A stretch of DNA of 64,000 bases from positions 62,001-126,000 of the forward strand of contig JBBHKE010003366.1 in the NCBI GenBank assembly GCA_037447655.1, given 5' to 3'. Shown piece after piece: positions 22,850-36,050 of this stretch. Each line of letters starts with the position of its first letter. Position 1 is the stretch's first letter. The translations under genes were made by a program, and so were the position numbers. This stretch comes from Zygnema cylindricum (taxonomy: Eukaryota > Streptophyta > Zygnematophyceae > Zygnematales > Zygnemataceae). Below the pieces are notes generated by a model, which was given only the letters and a program-made list of their open reading frames with translations, did no database searches and had not been told where the DNA came from.

Positions 22850-24440
22850 TGTTTGTCCTTATACTACTGTTACACTATTGAGGTTAGTACTAAAGTGATT
22901 TATACTCAAAAATATTCTTAGTACCAATCCCACTCTCAGTGACCTATTTATTGAGTACTAAAGCTTTCAAATCACAATAAATAGAACTACATCCACTGCG
23001 CGTAGACAGAGACCACCAACGCTACCGCTTCTTAAAGACTCCACCACACCTTGTTGCTCTTACAAAAAAAAAACTGTTGGTCGTGTTTGTTTCGCAGCAA
23101 CAAAAGGGAAATACTCCGAACAACCTCACGACATTATGCGGAGGAATGCATGCCAGAAAGCCTCAACAATTCGCACCTCGCTGTCTTCCTTTCTCGTTGT
23201 GAAAGGAAATACGATAAAGAACAACCGTTATACTCAAAGTGGTGTTTATGCAACGAACTTTATTGTAAAAGTATTAAAGTTGTTGCTGAAACGGGAAGGT
23301 AAATGTTGTAGGTTTTGTGGAGGGGTGTTGGAGTTTCGTGCCGGGTTTTAAATGACATCACAGATAGAAAGGGAGACGAGCCAAGATGAAAATGGAGATA
23401 AGATTGGTTATTTCGGTGTTGGTTAGAGGCTATCGTGGAGCTATGAATTTTGTAATAATAGTAAGGGTGCGTTCTTCCTTGACAACTTCATCGACATGCA
23501 CACGCTCATACGAAACTCATCAGCATCCACTCAAACCTCGCATATCCCACCATCCCGACCCCCACCAACACAATTTTGTAGCACGACTCCCATCGCTTAT
23601 AGCTTATCCTCGTTAACAAATATCGACAACCGCCACACGGTTCTCATTGGGGAGCCAGCCACCCTACCTCAAGTTATAGCTTGGCAGCCGCTCAAGAATA
23701 TACGTGCCAAGCTACCAACATCCAATCTTAGCTCACTTACACTAAGAAGTGGACTGCTCTGTATATTGAGCGTCTACAAAACATGAGGACCAACGAGGTT
23801 GGCATGACTACGGGGCATTATGCCCATTTGTACAATAATATCGAGTTTAATATCTATTGAGTTAACATGGGCCGAGGTGACAAGAGCCGGGTCGGGAGGG
23901 ATGATTGGATTGAGCGTATTCGTGGTTTGACGGATGACCAGTTTCGGAGGTGACGCGAAGGGGGTGTAAAGTCTTCCTTGTTGGTGGATGCAGTAACAGA
24001 TGCTTAAATGCACAAAATTATTGAAGTAAGTTTTGTTATGAAAGGTTTTTAAGCTTTGTTATAAAATTTTATGGTCTTTATTTTAAGAATCGTCAATTCA
24101 CGCTCAAATTGTCAATAACCTTTGTTTTTTACAAACATTGTTCGCATAGACATTTTATGGAATTTTACGTAAAAATACTAAACTTATGTAAATACGTTAA
24201 AAAAAAAAAAACTTGCCTGCAGATTCAAATGACACAAATGTTTTTGGTCTTCAATGGCTAATAATCTTTAACCACCAATTCATTGGTCGTATCATAATTG
24301 TAACGATGTCATTGGCCATCAACCTTTTCCAAATGCCAAACGTATTTTCTGATTGAGGCAGTTTTCTATCTTTAATTTTTTACCCTGCATTGACCAATGA
24401 AATGTCGGTTCCTCACATAACTGACACATGGAACATCATC
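22850..24440. other. Intergenic DNA without recognised features
   Basis: Short open frames in several phases, none with recognisable motifs. A run of 12 A lies near 24200. I see no gene. Confidence 0.5.
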
Positions 24441-25030
24441 ATTCGAAATTTCGGAGTGAATCTCTATTGAATTTTGTTCTTACGCGGACATTTTTGGTAT
24501 GTAACCTTTAAAGTGGATCTCCATTTGCGCGCGAGTAATTATAACAAGCGGTGATCGTGGCCACTTTGTAGTAGTTCACAGAGTTGATATTCATAACACC
24601 ACAATTACCTCGATTTTGAGCAAAACCTTTTTTTTTTACTACACAAAAAGGTTTTCCGAGCATACGTGGGTGAATGTGATTGGAAAACTAATTGCAATCG
24701 CTTTCTTTAAAATTTTGATCTTAAGCGTACAAATTTACGTCACGCAAAATCTTTTTGAAAACAAAACCTTCATATGTTTGGTACATGCAATGTTGTTTGT
24801 AAATTTAAGGATTTGTTTATATTTGTCCAATTTTCCTTACCATCACGTCATTGGTCGCGTTAAATATTTTAGCCATGTCATTGGCTTTTTTCATCATTGC
24901 TTTTTGGACGGAACGTCCAGTTTAGAATATGTGGCAAAACTGAACGACAGGAGTCACAGGACGGAGAATTGAGCCAATGGAGAGTCACCCTAAGCCCGTT
25001 GTGAGGTGAAGTGGTAAACACTAAGCATGC

Positions 25031-25814
25031 TTAGGGTAACCTTCCATTAGGCGTTCCCAATAATCGTACGGACACGTTTACTGGCAGTTATATTTGTAAC
25101 ACCTTTCCATCAAGTCGTGCCAGTGAATGAGGTGATAGATTGCGATTGGTACCACGTAGGATCCTGTTGAGCATCATCATTTCCAAAAGGACAAAATCGT
25201 AGCTGTATATGTGTACGCGTAGCTGCATATGTGTACGCGCAGACGCTGATTAAAATATCTAGTAGCGTCACGTTAATGTACAATCTGAACGTTATTAGGA
25301 TTGTTGTCGTACCAACGACCACAAAAACTGTTGCAAAATTAAAGTTTGTACAAATGTCCAAGAATGTACCATTTGTACGTGAATGTATTATTGCTGTATC
25401 GCACATTTATGAAGGAAACATCACAGGATGTCCTACAACCAAGAATTTTTTGTCGTCGAACAGGGTGGCTTTGATGTCAGAAGGTACAAGCAATTTGCCA
25501 CATGTAACTCTATAACTTCACGTCCGTTGTGGATCAACTCTGACTTTACATGTGGACCAATACACGTGTCCAGTAAGTGCTAAGTGTCACACTGAGGACA
25601 GTCGGAGGAGACTAGCGAAGTACAGGAAACAAAGGGCATTTGCGTCGAAAATTGAAAATCGGACGGTGGTAATGTTCGCCAAGAAGTTTGGAGAATCTCA
25701 ACGAATTTTCAGTAAACATCTTTTTCTAAAAAAAAAAAAAACAGAACGGCTTAGTACGAAAAGGTAATTTCTCCAGTAAACAACCCAAATTTTTGCCTCA
25801 TGGAAGGTTACCTT
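25031..25814. mobile_element. Candidate inverted-repeat DNA element
   Basis: The left end TTAGGGTAACCTTCCATTAG (from 25031) is mirrored by GCCTCATGGAAGGTTACC ending at 25812. The terminal repeat is about 20 bp with two or three mismatches. The adjacent TTA would fit the 3-bp TWA target of PIF/Harbinger elements. A third related terminus occurs at 27600-27622, so a larger (2.6 kb) or nested element is possible. No transposase is visible. Confidence 0.45.
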
Positions 25815-26242
25815 GAATCGATGTTCCATCATGTAGAGTATGTAAGCCACATGTTCTAAATTGATTGGCGCCACGCAAGCTACGATCAGATATTGAATAT
25901 CTTTTAGATTTTTAGCACCGACAAACTTAACTTCAAATCTTGACCTGTGAACCATGTAACTGCGTACGAAGTAATTATACAACAAAACATTTTTACATAT
26001 ATGTCTCATGCGCATAAAACGCACGCATGAAACACCAAAAAAATAACGAATATGCGCATGTAACAAAGTTCAAAAAAATTATAATGCGTAGACCGACTTC
26101 GACTTCATACTAAAAATTAAAATTAAAAAATAGGAAAACATGCAATTGATAACGAAAAATACGATGACAACTTAATCAAAATTTCAAAAGTTCTAAACGA
26201 AAACCAACGACGACAGTCTCTTCGCTGGACGCTGAACCTCTA

Positions 26243-26442
26243 GCCAACGATCAGACTCTCACGTCGCCAGCGACCAGACTGTCACGTCGCCAACGACCAA
26301 ATTGTCACGTCGCCAGCGACCAGACTGTCACTTTGCCAACGACCAGACTGTCACGTTGCCAGCGACCAGACTGTCACGTCACCAACGACCAGACTGTCAC
26401 GTCGCCAACGACCAGACTGTCACGTCGCCAGCGACCAGACTG
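26243..26442. repeat. 23-bp minisatellite, nine units
   Basis: The unit GCCARCGACCAGACTGTCAC plus GTC repeats at 26243, 26266, 26289 and on at a 23-bp step to 26427, where the last unit is partial. The fifth base alternates A/G over most of the array, suggesting a 46-bp higher-order period. A GC-rich stretch (26443-26560) follows. Because 23 is not a multiple of 3, open frames across it are an artefact of the repeat. Confidence 0.92.
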
Positions 26443-27370
26443 CCTCGACGCTGGACTTGTCGCCTGCGCCGACGCCTTGTCAGCGCGCGCGCTGGCGTCT
26501 TCTTGGCGCCGTGTCGGCGCCAAGTCAGCGCCGACGCCCTCCCTGCTCCATGCTGGGCTATTACAACATGTCAACATTCACAATTTTACAATTGAAGCAA
26601 AAAATAACCATTTTTAAATGTCAAAATTGAGTAATGGCAAAATCACAAATGAAAAAAATGTATCCATTTCCGTATGTCAACACTTAATAATGATAAATTC
26701 AGAATTGAAGCAAAAAATAACCATTTTTGTATTTCAATTTGAATAATGACAAAATCATAATTGAAAAAAAAAATCCATCATATCCCTTTAGAGCCTTAAC
26801 ATGCTCCCACTCTGCTCCTCGAGGCTTAAACATGGCTTTCTGTGAAGAAGTTCGTGGAAGTTTCAAGTGTGGCTTCAATCGAGCCTTCAATGGCGGATTC
26901 GTTGTAATGATGAACCGTACAAATTTCTTTCAAACTTCGCGCGCGGAAATGAAACGTCACTTTACGAATTTACGTACATAATATCCGTACGTTTTTCGTA
27001 CGAAAAGTATACGCATTTAACGAAAGATTCAAAATTTAAAAAAATAACGAAATTTCGTAAAAATGTCAAAATCCGTATGAATGAGACATCTATGCAATTT
27101 ACTTTTTGCAGACGCCAGTCTGTACGCCAGCTCATTTTTAAGGGTTTCAATTTTTGAACATAACGAAAGTCTTTCGAGAGAAATAGTGTGACGAACAAAA
27201 TTTACCGAAAATAGCGTGACGAGGGAATGTTACTAAATTTCGTTTTTATTTTCGTTTGTATTTTGGAAAGCGCGTGTCATGTGGAAATCTTATGATTTTT
27301 CGTTGGTTTTCCATCATGACACGTAGCTTAATCGTCCAGCGTGTCACGAATTTATTTTTTCTGTATCTGC

Positions 27371-27395
27371 CAACCCACCTCCTCGAGGTGGGTTG
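27371..27395. other. Perfect 11-bp stem hairpin
   Basis: CAACCCACCTC and GAGGTGGGTTG pair perfectly around a CTC loop. The final GGGTTGACAGTTA is repeated directly about 25 bp further on. The function is unknown; it may be an element terminus. Confidence 0.6.
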
Positions 27396-27687
27396 ACAGT
27401 TAAAGAAAAAAGGGTTGACAGTTACAGAAAAGAATGAAGCGAACTCCTCGCAGATGGACATCCGACGGCCAGTGTTACCTCCAAGACCTTCGGAGAGCAT
27501 CGGCAAGATTCTCTGTAATGTTGTTTTTCGTATAAAAACAAAATAGGTGGTACGATTTGGTACGGAGGGTCGTGGATTTCTGTAAACTACGCCACTTTTC
27601 GCCTGATGGAACGTCACCCTAAGGGACGGGCGGTGTGGTGTACACCGTGAATTGCTATTATTTGATGATTTTTTCGTGTCTTAATGC

Positions 27688-27810
27688 ATATTTTCTCCGT
27701 ACACACTTGTCAGATCGTAGATCTGACGGTTGCGATTGAAAGATAAGATTCTCAGCTTCCGATGGCGGTCTCAAATTATAGATCGGACAAATGTGTACGA
27801 AGAAAAGATG
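27688..27810. mobile_element. Small foldback / MITE-like element upstream of the transporter gene
   Basis: The 30-bp left arm (27688-27717, containing TTTTCTCCGTACACACTTGTC) pairs with the right arm (27781-27810) with about five mismatches. A second perfect hairpin (GTCAGATC/GATCTGAC) lies at the inner edge of the left arm. A diverged copy of the left part recurs at about 50345-50450. It lies about 1.1 kb upstream of the transporter start codon. Confidence 0.55.
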
Positions 27811-28934
27811 TTTAAACGGGTGAACAAATTATTAACGCTAATAGCGATACAAGGTGCACTCTGCTGTCTTCGTGAACGATCGCTTTGTGCAGGAAATTGC
27901 AACACCTTCCAGTAGAGAAGGAAACTGAAGGGCAAGTACTGTAGTAAGCAAAGGCAGAGAGTAAGCGATTTCTAACGCGATCTTAGCAACTTCGAGTCTT
28001 ACAGTTCACAATGTACTTAGAGAACTCTTTATATCTGTGAATATTTCTAAAATAAAAACATCTTTGTAGTGATTGATTTTAGCTTAGTATTCGGTTACAA
28101 AGCTTTCTTGCTGAATTTATTGTAATCTAATCGCTGTTTGTTATTCAGTAAGAATCTCGTCATTAGCTGAAGAAACTATAATTGCTGCTACAATAAGAGT
28201 TCAAAAAATATTTTTCGAGATTTACTGCATTTTGATGTCAAGTAAGATTCTCTTCTCCAGTTTCCTCTTTCGAATTGCAAACCTAGAAATATCTGACTGC
28301 AAAAGATCCATCTAATTGTTCATCTACAGATTATGGTTTCTTTGCAGTAGAAGTTCCGTAATAAAACGGTGCTGACAATTACAGCGATCTTTTTCCTAGG
28401 CACCTTGTTTTCAGTTTTGGATCCTATTATTATTGTTTGATTCACAAGGTATTGGAAATTTTATCTCAAATTGCTGATCGATTGGTCGATTTTGGCAGCC
28501 TAGGTAGCAAGCAAAGGATTAAAAATGGCCATCTGCTTTTATTTTTCCTTTCACGTTTCAGTGTTTTAAGTATTCATTCTTTGTTGAATTCTTGCCAGAC
28601 CTGAGCATCAATCTTCTATACCACTTCTGAAATTTTACAGATTTTATTTTTCTTGAGCCACCATGCCAAATAGATTATAAACTGGTAATGCATTACGATC
28701 TTATTAGTTATGCATTTGCTGTTTACTATCCAGCTGAACTATTAATCTTCAATAGGAAAGCGCATCTACTCTTTCTACCATTGGTAGTTCTTTCATTTTG
28801 TTTCTCAAAATTGGAAACGTTTTTGCATCCACCCAGGCAGAAAATTAGTTTTCCATGCGACGCCTAAAAGTACCAGCATGACGTTCACAATTTTCAACTG
28901 ATTTTTTCATTTTTGGAAATTTTCAGTGCGTGGT

Positions 28935-31900
28935 ATGTCTTCAAAAGAAGGACTACCTGTCGGTTTTCAGCATGGGGGATCGTCAAGAGAGCTTGAAGGT
29001 CGGTGAATCAGAAAGTTGCTGTAACAATGCATTCATGATTTCTTAGGCGAACTTTGTCTTTTCTTTGTCTCTGTCAATTCACATCATGATCATCGGGGAA
29101 AGAGCAACAGGTTACATGCATCCTTCATAAATGCCAGATTCAATTGATTAATACAATTTGGCGCATGATCTTTTCTTCGAAAACCTACGCTCCCGCTAGG
29201 TTAGCTAAAGTGAGACTGAGAGTACACTAGGGAAAACAATTGCTATCTTGTTACTTTCTTCAAGAATTTAAAGAATAAAAGAAAGGACGATTAGACCAAC
29301 TACGGCAGATCTTTTCTCTTTAAAGCTTAGTTTTAGAAAATTGTTTGTGGTTTTCACAACTGGCCGTGAATTAGCTGGATCCAAAAAATTTGATGAAGTG
29401 TTCTTTGCCTGGTCATATTGCAGTTCTCTTGGGCAATGAGACAACAGGGAAATCAAATGAGTATTCCGAAGACTCCGGAGCTCAAGCCACTTCTTGGTAT
29501 ACCACAAAGTATTCACAGTATGCTATGGCCATTTTTGCGGCCCTTCTATATGGCTTTGTTGGCCTGGCCATGGGCTTTGCAAATAAAGTATACCCTCAAC
29601 ATCTGGTTCTGGTTCTTGAAGGGTGGCTAGGAAAAGGCCCTTCATTTTTTGAAAGTTTTTAACTTCTGGGTCGGCACGCAACTGAAATGTAGCTTCTGTT
29701 GGAATCTGATGTTAGGTTTTTTATGAAGTGCTCATAAGAATTGAAAATTTCACCATCACCTATATTATGATCTTGCTTTACTTTCCTCACTTAAAAGAAA
29801 ATTAAAGAAAATGGTATAGCTATCTAAAATTAATAATTTTATGTCTTGGCAGGCTGTTCTTCAAATATGGCCGTACTCCAATACTCTTCTTGTACTGCAA
29901 ATGGCAACTTCAGTAGTGCTTGTTTATACTATGCGATTTTTTCGGCTCATTGATCTACGACCTTTCGAGTGGAAAGCCGCAAGGCAACTTTCTGGAGTTG
30001 TGTTTTTTTACAATGCTAATGTAGCTTTTGCATTGGCAGCTGTGAGAGCTTTGAGTATACCTGTTTATCATGTGATGAAGCGCCTGACACCTGTCATGGT
30101 TCTTATTGCCAAGTCCATCTCGGGAGACGGGCCACCTCCTCTTCAGATTACTCTTTCAGTTATGACTGTTGTTGCAGGTATTTTTTCTCTTTCTGAGTCT
30201 TTAAATTTTGTGGTTGTTTACTTTCTGTGCTTTGCTCTTCTAACGCAACAATAGAACTGGAGTTTGATAGCTCTATTTTTTCGTATGGAAGGAGATTTAA
30301 GATTAGAATCTTTTGGGCCGAAAGTGTACAATTCTTCGTAGAAGGTTTAGCTCGACCTTTTGATACCTGCGAAACTCTTTCTTGCAGGTGGCTTCACTAA
30401 TTCCGACAATGCCTATCTCGAAAACAATTTGTTATAGAATCGAGTTTATTGTTAAAAGAGTGTGGCTAAGTCAGGAGCCTGTGTCTCTTTGGACTTGTTT
30501 CTATGTGCTTCTTACCGTATCCATATTTATTATGCCTGTTGGAAGTTTTTTCAAAGAAGTCATTTGTTAAGGAGAGATGAAAAAGTTTTGAAGATTGCTG
30601 GTTTTTCATGTATGTATTTTTAAAAGGGACACGAGGCTTGTTGTCGTTTTCTGCAGGATGCGTTCTTGCGGGATTGGGTGATCTCAGTTTTGATGCTATG
30701 GGCTATGCCATGGCTCTCTCAAGCTGTGCCTTGCAGACCACATATCTTCTAATGGTGGAGCGGTCAGGCACAGAAAAAGGTGAGATTATTATTCTTACCC
30801 ACATTTTTTGCCCCCTCCTCTGTAGACCAAAAGCTGACAAGGTGCTAGTAGAAGACTGGATACCCGGCCATTAAATGGTTCTTTGCTCACGCAGTAATGC
30901 AAACCTGGAAAATCAATAAAGACATACATCTTATAGGAAGAAGTCTTTGTTTGCTACTGAAGGCATTGGCCAATCACTACTTAATTATTGAGCAAGCAAG
31001 AGTTTGTCGCCGGTCACAAAGCTAGGGGGCCACAGGAGAGCGGTAGAGTATTGTCACATTGTCAGGTTATCACAGACAATTTGTACCAGGAAGGAAATGA
31101 CAGTTCATCAACTGAAACTATATATTGGATCAAGACGTAAGTCTAGCTTGGGTAATAAGACTAAACGGATACTGAAGTCTTATTAGAAGGTGCAAGCTTA
31201 TCTGATGAGATAACATGTGCGGGTAACTGGATGATCGCAGGTTATAACTCTAATGAGCTTCTCCTTTACAACGCTTTGCTTTCTCTACCTGTTTTACTGT
31301 TGCTCGTCTGGGCTACCGGCGAATCAGCAGTGTCCATTCCGGCCTTGTTCAACAACACGACTCCCTATTTCATCTTGCTTCTATGTGGCTCTATTGTTAT
31401 GGGTTCATTACTTAATTATGCGCTTTTTCTGTGTACCCTCACCAACTCGGCGCTCTCTACAACCATTGTTGGTACATTTCGAAGCGTTGTTGGGACGGTA
31501 ATTTCATTATGCCTTAGAACTCTGTGTCTTTCAGTAAATTGTTACTTCGGCATCAACTCGGCTGTCCCGAGTGGATTGGAGAGAGCTAAAGCTTGCCAGC
31601 TAAGAAAGTGACATGAGTCACTTAAGCAGCCAATTAAGCAGTGACACGAGTCTCGTCAGTTCCACAATCAAGGGCTTCAAGAAATTTGTTGTCAATTTTG
31701 TGAAGTACTTGAAATTTCTTGTGGGCTTGCTGGCGCTGGTTTGAGCGGGGATCAAAGTTTTGAACCCTTTCTTAGAGGCTGGATGCCTGACTGACTGGGA
31801 GAAAAATTCAACTTGATATTAAAGTTGAGGTCCCGGTTATGTATATATTAGCATTAATTACTGAACCTATGAACTTATAGAAGCAAATTCTCAACTGCAG

Positions 31901-33711
31901 AAACATGCACATCTTCTTCTCTCACATGTCTATCTATGATTCACTTAGTTCCATTGTCTGGTTAAAAAGCTGCACAGAAAACTTAAAACTCCTTTATTCT
32001 CTTTTCTATTGTTCTTTATTCTTTGGTTCCATGTTAGTTGAGTCCTCGTGCATAAGTTATTGGCCGATTAGGCCAGTTGCTCCTGTCAAAATTTCATTAG
32101 AAATTTCTGATTTCTACACTTGCGAATCTGGAAAAATATTGGACTGCAACTGCACATGTATTTTTCCATTAAGGTATAGAATGATACCACATAATCATCA
32201 AAAACGTATGTGAACACTTATAATGCAGTTTCGTTCATAGGGTATGTGAAAACCGTGAGATCAGTCGCCAGCTTCCAGACTTGTTGAAGAATCTAAACAA
32301 TCTGCATTTTCATTGGACCGACAAAATGTATTTGGAAAAGGGAAAACAGTAACGAGAAACGTTAAAAATGGCAAAAGTAATGGGACGGCTTTTCTACCCT
32401 TCAAAAACCGGCTGTGAGCTGCTTTACATGAAAACTTTGGGAATTTTGAGAAGTGCAGCAGCCTTGATCACTTAATTATGGCAGTAAGCTCATCATTCGC
32501 ATCGAATTGTAAAGCAATCACATCTAATAAGCAAAAATACTATTGCATGCAAAACTATTCCATTCTCCATCGTAGGCAATACTCTCATGTTTGTCATTTT
32601 CTTAACTCAATCATATAGTATATAACTAGACATAGGCTTTCGTTTTAAAACAGCTGTGAGTAATATAACGAGGGAAATTGGGCTTTAAATAAATCGTATG
32701 AGATGTTTTTCCTTTATAGTGGGAACAGTGACTTGTATGGTACAATGTAGTGTTGTGTATCGGGTTTTGGGCTATTGTGATAATTTGTGCCTGATAAATT
32801 TGGTGATGTTAACTACTGAATTTTTATTGCCGATATATTTCTCATTTCTACTGTATTGTGTATATATGTACTTAGTTTTGTAGAATTGAACCGTAATCTA
32901 TCCTGCCGTACTAAATATATGTACTAAATATGTGAACTAAATGTGTGTATTATAGTACTTACATAGTTCCATACAGCTGTAAAATACTCAATCCTTGTAT
33001 GTAATCATACGGAATCCCAAACCGTGGCAAGTCATTGATGATTTAATGTTGCAAACTTTGACCGACTAATCCTGAAAATATCGTTTGCATATCGCAATAA
33101 CCTGCATTTCAATGTATCTAAGTACTATATCGATTATCATTGTGTCATAAAAAAGTACATTTCGATTATTCGGAAGAGGCCACCACAACAGAAGTTTTTT
33201 GTTTTGTCGTGTGCCCTTGTTTTCGAAGGAAGATAGGTCCTAGGAGACATGTTGGCATTGAACTAAGTGTGGTATGTTGGTATGGTTCACATAAAATATA
33301 ATGTTTATACAGATATATATAAGATATAAAAGATATGTAAGGTATATAAGATATATAAGGTATATATATGTGTGTTTATAATGTCATTAAATGTGTGAGT
33401 TCACCTCAGAAATTGACAATCGATGTAAGCAAATGAATGAATGGCAGGAAGATGGTTTGGAAAGACAAGCAAACAAAAGGTAAATGATCAATGTAAACAT
33501 GCTTCCTATCATTTTCATGTGGTTTAACCCTAAAATTGATCGTTTTTGTGGTCTGCAGATTCTTGGATTCTTTCTATTGGGAGGTGTAAAGGCAACTCCT
33601 CTGATTATTATAGGAGTGACAACAAACACAGCTGGAGGCATATGGTATACTATGGCGAAGTACCATCAAAAACATGTCGCCAAAAAGGCAACTCATCCTC
33701 AAAAATCGTAA
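28935..33711 (+). CDS. UGNT1-like Golgi nucleotide-sugar transporter (six exons)
   Basis: Exons are 28935-28998, 29424-29587, 29853-30177, 30657-30779, 31241-31497 and 33559-33711. All introns are GT-AG, and phases agree at every junction, giving 361 residues. Family-typical stretches include ALLYGFVGLAMGFANK, FFYNANVAFALAAVRALSIP, YHVMKRLTPVMVLIAKS, SFDAMGYAMALSSCALQTTY, NELLLYNALLSLPVLL, NSALSTTIVG and TTNTAGGIWYTMAKYHQK. These belong to the triose-phosphate/nucleotide-sugar transporter family, a multi-pass protein of the Golgi membrane. The closest plant relatives I know are UDP-N-acetylglucosamine transporters (UGNT1 type), but the substrate is inferred. The start ATG in exon 1 follows a TTTTCAG, so a 5'UTR intron is possible. 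The carboxy tail is Lys-rich (AKKATHPQKS). Intron 5 is 2.06 kb. Confidence 0.93.
33300..33372. repeat. TATAAGATA-type microsatellite in transporter intron 5
   Basis: Degenerate repeats of ATATAAGATATA and AGGTATAT run through this AT-only stretch inside the last intron of the transporter gene. Confidence 0.7.
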
Positions 33712-35250
33712 ACAGATAAGATTTCACCTCATTGCTGTACTTTTTTGCACGTTTTTCAGTGCAGTCCTCTGAAAAGTCTTATTTCTGTACCTCTTCGCAG
33801 TTAAATGTTGCATTTCAATGCAAACGACAAGTTTTCAGTTATTAATTTTGTTAATTTGTCACTTTCCGGTTCCTTGACCAAAACCAAGATGGCAAAGTGT
33901 TTTATGCCGAGTGAAAAACCTTAATTTGCAGATGATACCCTTGGTAGGAAAAAAATGAAATGCTTTCGGAAAACTAATTCCTGACCGTAAATTAGGAGTG
34001 ACTAAGATTTGATTATTTCACTACAGTTGCTGGAAAACCAAGCTGTAGTGAGTGTTCAAGTTTATTTTATAATTTATCCTTTATTGTTATTTCCCGTGGA
34101 TTTTCTGACCGTACTTTACCAAAAAGGCAAACTTTTACGGATATTACGGAAAACTCATTTTTGGTTACTTTTCTGGTAACATTCCTGGTGTCATAAAGAT
34201 TTCTCTTATGAAGGGAAGGAAGAAAAGAAACTTTGGAATAGTGAATAGAGAAGAGAAGGTAGGTAGGAAGAATGGAGGGAGTAGGATGAGGACTACGAGC
34301 TCTGCAAAAAAATGATGAAAAACCCTAAAAGCTTACTCCAATTATTAAGCAATTGGAATCTAGCAACGAAAGGTTTAAGAAGTTGGGATTTTGAGGAACT
34401 CTTCAGCCTCTTAGCTTTATGTAATTTTGCGTAATTTTACGCAATTTTACATAATGGTAGTTTTGTACAGTGAATTTTGCAACCAGGTTAAAGGCATCAT
34501 TTTCGCTGATTTCTAATCATTTATATTGTCTTTTCGTCTTTTTGTCTTATATTTGTTTTGGGAATTGCTGGTCTTACTGGAAAGTTATTTGAGTTCGAAA
34601 GAAGATCAACAAATATTGGATAATGTAGCCAAAAGTGGGCAGAAGATACAATTATAAAATCATTTTATACTTGAATGAGAGATCTACATATTTTAATGAA
34701 TTATGATTGCCAATACTATTTTATGGTTGGTTGGTTGATGTTGTTTGTCCACTCTGTATGTTGTGTTCTAAACACTATAATTGATTTTAAAGACAAATGC
34801 ATGATTATATGAAAAGTGAGATTATCATACATAGAGGAAGAGAAAAAGTTTACTCTATTGATAAATCATCGAAATTCATGCAGAAGAATGGCAATGTAGA
34901 CCCTTGACAATGTGTGACTGTAGTGGCAACTCTCACACATTATTTTAAAGTAAACCACACTAAAAAAGGAATTTTATTAGGCTAGTAAAATCTGTGTCTA
35001 ATTGGGAGTACAACAGGCGCACATAAATGTAAATGTCAAACTTATGCTTTAAATGTCATTCTCTAATGCTAATGTGACAAGTCATTTTTACTGTTGAAAT
35101 TGCTACAGTTTTTCTTAAGGTAAAATTTAAACGTGCTTTGCAATTAAATCGTGATGGTGAACAATTTGAGTACATGGAAACAAACAAACAGCAGGAAAGA
35201 AACTGAAATGCCGAACACGGAGGAAAGGAAACCTAATAGGAAAAGACAAA
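33712..35250. other. Transporter 3' region and intergenic DNA
   Basis: AT-rich sequence after the transporter stop codon. It must contain the 3' UTR, but I cannot fix a polyadenylation site. No open frame of interest. Confidence 0.5.
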
Positions 35251-35339
35251 AATAATGTGGAGGGAACAAACAGGCAGAGAAGGGCAAGCCAGTCTCTTTA
35301 AAACAGTCTCTTTTTTTTTTGGGTCTTGTTCAATCCCAT

Positions 35340-36050
35340 CCATTAATTTCACTAAAATGAGCCTTTTCGATTGGGGATCGAGCCTCACAACCCGAATTCA
35401 GGCATACCTTTCCATCTCGGCTTGGTTTTGGGATTCAGCACAATTTAGAGTTTGACGACATTATTAAGCAGTCTCAATACCTGTACTAGTTTCTTGTATC
35501 TTAGCTAGTAATAATTCTATACTTCCCCATTCGGTCCCTTTATCCCATGTGGTGGTAACCGCCCTTTTTTCTAGTCACTTTTGAGGCAACAAGTTCTCTT
35601 CTTCCTACTTTTTTGGTATAGATGCCCTTTTTGTTCTCCCTCGTAACGTAGCCACGAGCTTACATGCGTCCAAGAACCAATCTTTTAATATTTAAAAAGG
35701 TTATCACCAACTCACAATTTGAGTTGCTCAAATTACTTCCTACCAAAGCTTATCGAGCCCCGCCTTTTTTTTGTGTAAATCTTAGTTCTAACTATTGGCT
35801 TCCTGCTAAACCTATGGTGTGCACCCTTAGTTTTTTGCCACATGAATTAACCAATAAGCTCCCGTTTAGGCTTGTTCTCCCTCATTTGCCGTCTCTTGGC
35901 TCTCTTGTCTGCAAGTGCGACCACTTATTTGAGCCAGACATCTTTCATTCATTTCATTGGTCCCACGCGTGTGAGATGATTCAGATACGACACTGTCTGG
36001 GACACCATCGCGACAGTTGTTTTAGAGGCTGAGCCGTCAATTTTCTAAAG
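35340..36050 (+). pseudogene. Relic of a retroelement-type protein with CxC...H zinc-finger region
   Basis: The frame 35664-36032 aligns along about 90 residues with the minus-strand relic at 50.5-51.3 kb: ELLKLLPTKAYRAP against ELLEALPSYSSRAR, NKLPFRLVLPHLPSLGSLVC against NDLRFRLSLPHHPLLGSLGC, and HSFHWSHACEMIQ against HSLRCSHVGEVIQ. The zinc-ligand pattern C-x-C...H...C is partly lost (C to W). Upstream, FPSRLGFGIQ near 35400-35440 may be the end of a reverse transcriptase thumb. Stops and frame changes are frequent. The family is likely the carboxy-terminal part of a non-LTR retroelement-like ORF; this assignment is inference. Confidence 0.55.

Noticed and set aside
26302-26617. Overlapping open frames around 26.3-26.6 kb
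   Set aside because: Produced by a 23-bp minisatellite read in three frames; no independent protein evidence.
29418-29630. Alternative plus-strand frame over transporter exon 2
   Set aside because: It is a shadow; only the frame giving ALLYGFVGLAMGFANK matches the family and joins neighbouring exons in phase.
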